Source: Paroedura picta (Eukaryota; Chordata; Lepidosauria; Squamata; Gekkonidae). From it: a DNA stretch of 64,000 bases. The stretch lies in contig NC_135377.1 of assembly GCF_049243985.1 (NCBI RefSeq), positions 63,436,145 to 63,500,144 of the forward strand, given 5' to 3'. Below the pieces are notes generated by a model, which saw only the letters and a program-made list of their open reading frames with translations, was not told the origin of the DNA and searched no databases. Positions 56,637 to 64,000 of the stretch are shown in pieces; position 1 is the stretch's first letter; every line of letters starts with the position of its first letter. The position numbers were made by a program, and so were the translations under genes.

Positions 56637-57045
56637 AAAGCAGTTAAATAAAAATATCACGTATAGCTCATTAGTTATGCATGTAAAATTAAGGGAGTTG
56701 CACAATATTTGTGCAACCCGTCACTTGATCCCATTTTTAAGGCAAAACACCATGTGTTTGCTTTGAATACATGTTGACTAGGACAAGCCCAGATTTGTCC
56801 TCCTCAGACCCAATGGAACCATTGCTAAACCAGACTATGTCTTCTGTCAATTCTGAGCCAAGTATTTTTTCTTAGTATATTGCCAAGTTTTTTGCTAAGA
56901 GACTTCAGCCAGAAGTCAGCAGGAGTGAGGCTGCCCTGGAATCCCTATTGAATCGTCTATGAAGAATACAGAAAGAGATGGAGGGTTGAAATAAATTGCT
57001 GCATAATATTTACAGCCATCTGGATAAGCTAAAACAGCCTATGTA

Positions 57046-57320
57046 AGAGCCAGTTTGGTGTAGTGGTTAGGAGTGCGGACTTCTAATCGGGCATGCCAGG
57101 TTCAATTCTGCACTCCCCCACATGCAACCAGCTGGGTGACCTTGGGCTCGCCATGGCACTGATAAAACTGTTCTCACCTAGCAGTAATATCAGGACTCTC
57201 TCAGCCTCACCCACCCCACAGGGTGTCTGTTGTGGGGAGAGGAATGGGAAGGCGACTGTAAGCCACTTTGAGCCTCCTTCGGGTAGGGAAAAGCGGCATA
57301 TAAGAACCAACTCTTCTTCT
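57046..57320 (+). repeat. tRNA-derived SINE (type T), full-length reference copy
   Basis: AGAGCCAGTTTGGTGTAGTG-GTTAGGAG (A-box region), GGTTCAATTC (B box, 57099-57108), body CACAGGGTGTCTGTTGTGGG, and tail GGCATATAAGAACCAACTCT-TCTTCT. Best-preserved copy in the window. Confidence 0.92.
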
Positions 57321-57496
57321 ATATTATTTTCAGAAGTGCAATCTTGTCTTGATGGTATAAATAAATGCAATGCCATAGTTAACTAAACCTACCTGTGTCC
57401 TGATGAAAGAAAATTCTGCCTAACTATGTGGGCAAGTTGGTTAATAAAGAAATTGGAAAGTAGTCGGATACACAGGAGCCCTGCTGTTCTTTAAAC

Positions 57497-57920
57497 CAGC
57501 GGTCCGCAAGCTTCCGCTTGCTGCGGACCGCTGTGGCGTAGTGGGCGGAGAGGGCGGCCTGGGGGCCCGTGCACGCGCGGCAGCCCCAGCGCAAACATGC
57601 ATGCGCAGTTCGCGCATGCGCGTTTGCGCCGCTGCCATGCCGGCAGCCGTGGCTTCCCCTGCCGGCACGTCCAGGCCGCGAGCAAATCGGCCGCTAAAGC
57701 GGCCGATTAGCTTGCGGCTCGGCAAGCTTCTCTTCCCTCCCCTCCCAAAGCGAGAAGCTTGCCGGGCCGCGAGCTAATCAGCCACTTTGGCGACTGATTT
57801 GCTTGCGGCCTGGCGAGCTTTTCACTTCGGGGGGGGGGGGAGGGAAGAAGGAGCCGTGGCCCGGCGCCGAGGCCTTCGTGGTCCGGCACCGGGCTGCGGC
57901 CCGCAGGTTGAGGATCACTG
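57497..57920. mobile_element. hAT-type MITE with NRF1-like palindromes (group A2)
   Basis: 424 bp, ends CAGCGGTCCGCAAGC and GGTTGAGGATCACTG, perfect 8-bp duplication CTTTAAAC (57489-57496 and 57921-57928). CpG-dense interior with CGCGCATGCGCG at 57611-57622 and tandem-like GGCCGATTAGCTTGCGGC blocks. Related to 7264-7617. Confidence 0.93.
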
Positions 57921-58150
57921 CTTTAAACCTGTAGTTGATGGTAGCTAACAATTTTTTGAATGCATTTCAAGCCCAAAGGTAAAGCTAGCTAAACTATAGT
58001 CTCTAATCCAGTTCACCAAGAGATCCCCTGAAAGAGATCTCTGAAAGTTAGGGATGTTACACAATGACGATTATGCCACTATACCTAAAAGACAAAAGTA
58101 AACCTGCATCCCATACTCATGAACAGAAAATTTCTGGCACAAAAAATGAG

Positions 58151-58622
58151 TTGGAGGGGTCCATACAGGCCATCTAATTCAGCCCCCTGACTCAATGCAG
58201 GATCAGCCTAAAGCAGGGGTAGTCAACCTGTGGTCCACCAGATGTCCATGGACTACAATTCCCATGAGCCCCTGCCAGCATTTTCTGGCAGGGGCTCATG
58301 GGAATTGTAGTCCATGGACATCTGGAGGACCACAGGTTGACTACCACTGGCCTAAAGCATCCATGATTAAGTATCTGTCCAGCTGCTGCTTAAAGACCAG
58401 CAGTGAGGGGAGCTCATCACTTCCTTAGGCAGCCTATTCTACTGTTGAATTACTCTGACTGTGAATATTTTTCCTGTCATCTAGCCAGTACCATACTACA
58501 CATAGTTTAAACCCATTATTGTGGGTCCTTTCCTCTGCTGCCAACAGGAACCACTCCATGCCCTTCTCCAAGTGACAACCTTTCAAATATTTAAAGAGAG
58601 CAATCATGTTTCCTCTCAGATG
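58151..58622 (-). mobile_element. CR1 LINE 3' region, reverse orientation, split by a MITE
   Basis: GCATCCATGATTAAGTATCT ... AGGCAGCCTATTCTACTGTT ... TTTAAACCCATTATTGTGGG ... TTTAAAGAGAGCAATCATGT. This is the reversed CR1 3' sequence common in sauropsids. Interrupted at 58214-58349. Confidence 0.8.
58214..58349. mobile_element. Palindromic hAT-type MITE (group B), nested in CR1
   Basis: 136 bp (CAGGGGTAGTCAACCTGTGG ... CCACAGGTTGACTACCACTG), perfect 8-bp duplication GCCTAAAG (58206-58213 and 58350-58357). Confidence 0.95.
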
Positions 58623-58996
58623 CTAGAACAAAATATTCAAGGAGATGAGTGACCATATTAACTTGAAGTTTTTTATTCATGAATAAAAAGTTTATTTCAT
58701 GCAGAAATGGTTTGATATTTAAGAACATTCAGCCCACATATACTGAACTTCCAGAATCATTTTGATTGAACTGTAAAAATTGCATTTTCTGACTTATGGC
58801 TTTAATACCAAAGAAACCCCTTAGGATATTTGGAAAGTTTCTTGCAATAATAAAACCAGCTCAAGAATAATAAAACTAGTTAGAGAAAATAACAGTAATT
58901 GAAAATATAGGGTAAAAAGGGGGCATAATTCTTTATCATAACACAGGCAGTCAAATAGTGAAAAAATGTGCTTATATGCCAATGAAATGTCTAAGA

Positions 58997-59364
58997 CAGT
59001 GGTCCCCAACCTTTTTATCATCGGGGACTGATCAACGCTTGACAATTTTACTGAGGCCCAGGGGGGGGTAGTCTTTTGCTGAGGGCCGTTTCCGCCTGAG
59101 CCCCTGTTCCACTTGCTTTCCCACCAGTGCCCAACTTCCTGCCACCCACTGGGGGGTGCTGCCAGCAGCAGCTGCGCAATGCCACGTCAAGGGGGTGCCC
59201 CAGCCATGTTGGCCACTGGAGAGCACCAAAGGTGAGCTGGCTACTGAGTGGCAGGGTAGCCCCCGAGGCAACAGTCAGGGAGGAGGATGAGGAGGAGCTG
59301 CGGCCCAGTACCGACTGATCCACGGACTGGTACCGGTCCACAGACCGGGGGCTGGGGACCACTG
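58997..59364. mobile_element. hAT-type MITE (group A), reference copy
   Basis: 368 bp, ends CAGTGGTCCCCAACCTTTTT and GGGGGCTGGGGACCACTG, perfect 8-bp duplication GTCTAAGA (58989-58996 and 59365-59372). Interior matches 1681-2014 in inverted orientation. Confidence 0.95.
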
Positions 59365-59439
59365 GTCTAAGACACAGGCAGTTTTCCCTTTGAAACCATA
59401 CTTGAACCCCAGAACCTTACTGTTTGTCTAGGGTCTACA

Positions 59440-60250
59440 GTTTTACTATCTAGACGCATTTCAATCTGGATTCAGGCCTGATTTTGGGACAAAAAGTCTT
59501 GGTCACCCTTACTGATGACTTTTGCATAGAAAATGACAGGAATGCAATTGCTTGGCCCAGTGGGATTTATACTTTGAGGTCCCACAGGATTCCATTTTGT
59601 CCCCTATGGTGGTTAACATCTACATACAAGCACTGGGACAGGTCATCTGGGCCTTTGGAGTGAGGTGCCACCAATATGCAAAGGATACCAAAAAGATACC
59701 TTAACACCTAAGCCTGCTGCATTTGAGACAGTCCTGAACAGTTGCCTGGAGAAGTTAATGGGATGGATGAGGGCCAATAAACTGAAGCTGAATCCAGAGA
59801 AGACTGATTTCTCTTGGTCAGCAGAGAACCTGCTTGGAGATTTCTCTTTAAAGGGGTTACTCTAGCAGAAAGCACGTGTTAATGGTTTGGTGGTGCTGAT
59901 GAATTTTGGTTCACAGTTAGGTCAGGTCTTCTTCTCCTTACTGGCTTCTGCAGATATGCCAGCTATGGCTGTTCTGAAAAGCATGCTCTGATCACATCCA
60001 AGTTAGATTTCTGTAATGTGCTGTACGTGAAAACAGACCAGAAACTTCAGTTGGTCCAAAAAGGAACAGCCAAGCTATAGTCTGGTGTTGGATTCAGGGA
60101 TTATATCACTGCTATGCTAAAAAAACTGACACAGGCTGCTCATCTGTTTCAAGACACAGTTCAAAGTGCTGGTTCTTACTTTTAAGGCCCAAATGGCTTC
60201 GACTAGGATGCCTCAAGGACTGTCATCTCCTATACTGTCTACCTTTCCAG
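59440..60250 (+). mobile_element. L2-type LINE fragment (RT and downstream part)
   Basis: The + strand retains WMRANKLKLNPEKTDFSW and LDFCNVLYVKTDQKLQLVQK, both L2-clade signatures. The catalytic block reads HQYAKDTKK in place of the usual HQYADDTQ, so it is dead, and other stops and shifts occur. Confidence 0.78.
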
Positions 60251-60259
60251 GAATTTAAT

Positions 60260-62088
60260 AGTGTCATGTGGCTTTTATGACCCACAACGTTGATTTTATC
60301 ATGATAATTTATCTTAATTGCAATCCATAAATGTTAAAGCATAAATAGAAGACAGAAACCTACAACGTTCAGTGTCTATCTCAAATCTAAAAAGAGATTC
60401 TGTATGGCTGGTTTCCTTAGCATGTTACACAATTGCCTTTTATTCAGCCAAACCATTTAGTTTGTTTTTACTACCATGTAATATTAAAATGACACCAGTA
60501 GCACCTAGCAATTCAATCCAGAATTACCAATTTTGTGGCAGTACAGCAAACGCAGAAGTCTATTCAAATGAATAGATGCTGATATGGCTTTTCAGCTGCA
60601 GAGTGAGCTTTGGTTCCCTTCCCTGCAACTAATGATTTTGCTTCCCTTCCCTGCAACTTGACTTAAAAAAAAAACATTTGCCAAGCATTTTTATAGTTAA
60701 CCTTTATTTGATGCTTTAAGTCAATTCAGCCACCCTTCTGCCAAAAAAACACTTGAAACACTGCTGGGCAAGGGATAAGAAAGCGGTGTAATAACTGTAC
60801 AGTTCAAAAATGGGAAAGAAATGAAAACAAGTTAAGCTGGGCATAACAAAACAGATAACAATTTATGCTGCAGACTGGTTGAAAAGAGCCACCAACAAGC
60901 TCCTAAACCAGCAGAATTATTTTTCAGGCCGTATCAGAAGGAGAAGCACATTAGCGTGCAAGTTCTTTATATATGAAGAAATATATCCCTTTCTCAGGCT
61001 CAAGTTCTCCCACTTAGGTGTCTAGTCCATTCATAAAGGTCACAAATGGGTCTCTGACTCGATGTCATTACATGGAATTGATTTAAATGGAACTCTTACC
61101 CTAGAGAAATATTCTAGAAGTAGTCTTTGATCCTATGGCCAAGTTCCTATCTAAATTAATTAGCTTAGATAACAGATCCATCAGCCTTATTCTTCAGTAT
61201 CAGCCACTGCTAAGAAGTACTCATTCCAAAGCCTCTCCTAAAGTAAGAATGACATTCTGCTGCTATAGTGAACTGGGTCTTAATTTATTGGTTTAACATT
61301 AATTGCTGGGCTAGCGGTGAGTGGGGGAGTGTCTATGCAAAATGCTAGTGTTCTCACTAATCACTAAGCATTATTTTTTCCATTTTTGGAATGAATGTGT
61401 CAGCTGAGATGCAGTCTCAAGTTTACAGTTCATCTGACATTTCCTTATCTACATTATCTTTCCACAACACCTGCTCATAAAAACATGATTAACTCAGTGG
61501 TAATGTACAACACCAGACACAACGAAAGCGATCAGCATGTCAATATATAACAATAACAAATCTTTACAGTGTGCTCTGAGAACACAGAAGAAATGCGAAG
61601 TGTGATTTAACATAGGCGTTTCTAGCTCTGAAGGAATGGGATCAAGTAAGTGTCACTGGATTTTTTTTTCTTCCCTAACCCGTCACTTAGTGCTGAATTC
61701 TCCCCTTGAATGCATAGTACAAACTGCAAATATAACAAAAGAACTTTGTTCCAACACTCTGGTGGATTTCCTGCTATATTTTATAATTATATATATTTGA
61801 TGAAATGTCTATGAAATATTCCTTACCAGACATTTTAACACTGCAATAGCCTACAGAGGCCCAGCCATTAAGGGTTGAAAAATATGGCAGACTTATTACA
61901 ACCAAGTTTCTCTCAATATTTTGATGTATGTATTAGTCTTCAGGCACATTCTTTGGTTACATTCCATAGTTTAACAATTAAAATGGCAACGACTCAGTTC
62001 AAAGTCAGGATTATATTTCAGCTAGGGAACAATGCAACTTTGTTTCTTCTATGGGAAGGTAATATGAGTCCTTTCAAAAAATAGATTG
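60260..62088. other. MCUR1: AT-rich stretch including the presumed MCUR1 3'UTR
   Basis: No repeat family recognised. Lies directly downstream (on the - strand) of the MCUR1 stop, so part of it should be MCUR1 3'UTR. Candidate AATAAA signals on the - strand are at 61284-61289 and 60703-60708; I cannot choose between them. Confidence 0.45.
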
Positions 62089-62144
62089 TTATATCCATAA
62101 ACGGTAAAATCCCAACACTACTGTAAGGCACGTAAATACAGAAC
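62089..62144 (-). CDS. MCUR1: MCUR1 last coding exon
   Basis: 56 nt, acceptor TTTCTTTCAG. Encodes SVFTCLTVVLGFYRLWI then TAA (62091-62089). Confidence 0.92.
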
Positions 62145-62889
62145 CTGAAAGAAAATAAGGGTGGGGAAGAAAGTACATGGATATTTAGTCCTTAATCCCT
62201 ATGACAATACAAATCTAACAACCTAGAAATGTTTCAAGGTGTGGTTTCAATACTGACTATAGCTGCACACATGAACGGGATCACAGTCTAAAAACTATAA
62301 TACCTATTTCAAGCACAGCTTCAAGGAATTTTGGCCACAAATGTATAAGAGGATAATGTGGAAATACCAGAATACAAATCTATCACAGACTATCACTTCC
62401 TACCACTCTGTTGCTTTATATATCAATGTACAATTATTTAATTTTCTCAAAAACATGGCAGTTTGTAATAGTGGATTTTTATAATCAAACTTATTACAAG
62501 CTATATTATACAAATATCCTGTAACACAGAAGATTCATTACACAGTGTTATGCTGTTATACACAGACTGGTGACACTGTGTCAGCAAAAGGTGTGAGTAT
62601 CTTAATAGTAAAGAGGTCTTCTGCTTCAACCCAATGGATAAGCCTCCACCACACAATTAGTAAGTTCTGGCAGGCAACCAGAAGTCATATTTGATGCAAA
62701 GAGTACTGGAATCCACAAATGCCTATCAGACATCCAAGACAGCTAAGCACATGCCTCATGAGAGACCTCCTTACCTGCTAAATATTTAATGTTGTCCAGT
62801 TTGTGCGATTCAAGCATTGTTTTCAGTCCTGCAACTTCTGTATCTATTTTCCTGTCTGCCCGTGTTAACGCTCGATCTTGCTGTGCATG
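62089..62889 (-). CDS. MCUR1: MCUR1, mitochondrial calcium uniporter regulator 1 (last two coding exons)
   Basis: Exons 62775-62889 and 62089-62144 encode the C-terminal 55 residues. A coiled-coil end (HAQQDRALTRADRKIDTEVA, then GLKTMLESHKLDNIKYLAG) is followed by one hydrophobic segment SVFTCLTVVLGFYRLWI and TAA. The junction GCA G|GT TCT is in frame. MCUR1 is an inner-mitochondrial-membrane coiled-coil protein that supports MCU-dependent calcium uptake (family knowledge); the C-terminal hydrophobic segment is its membrane anchor. Recognised from human MCUR1/CCDC90A, whose end I recall as nearly the same. The paralogue CCDC90B is less likely, since RANBP9 neighbours MCUR1 in human and both lie on one strand. 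Upstream exons lie beyond the window. Confidence 0.92.
62775..62889 (-). CDS. MCUR1: MCUR1 penultimate coding exon
   Basis: 115 nt (38 codons + 1), acceptor CCTTTTTAAG, donor GCAG|GTAAGG. Encodes the final coiled-coil heptads. Confidence 0.92.
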
Positions 62890-63105
62890 CTTAAAAAGGA
62901 AAAGTAATCAATGTTTCAGTGCCACTTAAACATTTCCAGTTAAAGGTTAGGCTCCTTACTCTGAGAAAGGAACACTCTAGTCTCTTACACAGTAGACTTT
63001 CCTTGATGCCACCAACATAAAAATTATTTGCTCTAGTTATCTTCCTGCAATTCTTGTTAGGCATTTGCAGATCCCAAAACTCCCCTTCCTCCAGCTATTT
63101 CCAAA

Positions 63106-63372
63106 TAGAAGTAGTGTTGGTTTTTATACCCCACTTTTCACTGCCCAAAGGAGTCTCAAAGTGGCTTACAATTGCCTCCTCTTCCTCTCCCCATAACAGA
63201 TACTCTGTGAGGTAGGTAAGGCTCAGAGAGCTATGAGAGAAAAATGCTCTGTGAGAACAGCTCTAAAAGGGCTGTGACTAGCCCAATGTCACCCAGCTGG
63301 CTGCATGTGGAAGAGCAAGGAATCAAATCTGGCTTGCAGATTAGAAGCCGCCACTTTTAACCATTACACCAA
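63106..63372 (-). repeat. tRNA-derived SINE (type T), reverse orientation, in MCUR1 intron
   Basis: GGTTTTTATACCCCACTTTT ... ATACTCTGTGAGGTAGGTAA ... head at right TTTTAACCATTACACC. Confidence 0.87.
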
Positions 63373-63418
63373 ATATCTATGCATTACACTTTCACTCTTC
63401 TTAAAAATTACTCTGGAT

Positions 63419-63753
63419 GACCCATTATGCACGGGGGTTTTAGCGCACATTCGGGGTGGAATGGCGGCGACTAAAATCACGGATAACGCACGGAGCCGGC
63501 TGCAACCGGCTGCAGCTTCGGTGCATGCCGCCGAAAAAGCCGCGTCAGTGAAACGCGGAAGAAAGCGCAGCTTCCGGGTGAGCGGGGCGCAACCAGAAGC
63601 GGCGCCCGGATCGGCGCGTGCATAATTGGTTACTCTGGGTTTTGCCGCCGTCGTGCCCCGCCCCGTGTATAACCGGTATGCGTCGCGTCTTCCCCCTCCG
63701 CGTTTTCCATGTGACCCGAAATCGCCGTTTCGGCGGCCGTGCATAATGGGCCC
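63419..63753. mobile_element. 335-bp CpG-rich inverted-repeat element, in MCUR1 intron
   Basis: Left end GACCCATTATGCACGGG, right end CCGTGCATAATGGGCCC, inverted match over CCCATTATGCACGG. The interior is CpG-dense (GCCGGCTGCAACCGGCTGCA) with no coding capacity. Superfamily and duplication not resolved. Confidence 0.75.
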
Positions 63754-64000
63754 AACACATACCCACAAGTAGTAAATATATTCACAAGTCAGCAGTGTAT
63801 CTGTCCTTCATGGAAATCAAAAATCATACGAAAGCATTTACCCTTGTGAAGTGTTCTGCCTAACCATCTGCAATGTTAGAGGGGCGATATAAAAAGCTTC
63901 CAGAGGCCAGGAGAACATGCATGTGTAGTATTTACTGAGATGATGCTCTAAACTCAGATAAAATATAAGCATTTTTCTTAGATCAAAATCAGAAATGTTA

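Noticed and set aside
57046-57120. tRNA gene
   Set aside because: A and B boxes are present but there is no cloverleaf 3' half; it is the head of a SINE with many sister copies.
63305-63768. 106- and 134-residue frames near the right edge
   Set aside because: They span a SINE and a CpG-rich inverted-repeat element; not MCUR1 exons.

Overview
The window is vertebrate nuclear DNA, most likely from a squamate reptile (lizard or gecko). Spliced vertebrate exons are scattered through large introns. The repeats point to squamates: tRNA-derived SINEs ending in a Bov-B-like (ACCTTT)n tail (Sauria SINE type), 5S-rRNA-derived SINEs, L2 and CR1 LINE pieces, and many short hAT-type elements with 8-bp target-site duplications. 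The species cannot be named from the sequence alone.

Three protein-coding genes are present, in the order I know from human 6p23. At the left edge (1-1498, + strand) are the last three coding exons of NOL7, a nucleolar ribosome-biogenesis protein. Facing it tail to tail is a complete RANBP9 on the - strand (stop at 6288, ATG at 40094). Its 14 coding exons add up to 2037 nt, which is 678 codons plus a stop, with every exon junction in frame. RANBP9 is a scaffold subunit of the CTLH/GID E3 ubiquitin ligase. Its first exon lies in a CpG island (about 39.5-40.9 kb) that should be its promoter. At the right edge, also on the - strand, are the last two coding exons of MCUR1 (62089-62889), a mitochondrial calcium uniporter regulator; the rest of that gene lies beyond the window.

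The rest is intron and intergenic sequence dominated by repeats. There are about seven short hAT-type elements with recognisable 8-bp duplications, four palindromic elements sharing CAGGGGTAGTCAA-type ends, three Sauria-type SINEs, about a dozen copies of a second tRNA-derived SINE, 5S-derived SINEs, L2/CR1 fragments, terminal-inverted-repeat elements of unclear class, purine-rich satellites, and an unusual number of poly(G)/poly(C) runs. Several elements sit inside others, which gives a relative order of insertion. I recognised no retrovirus-like or LTR element and no further genes. The genes are ordinary and conserved; the points of interest are in the repeats, a 39-bp-arm hairpin at 53.9 kb, and a few splice and UTR details.
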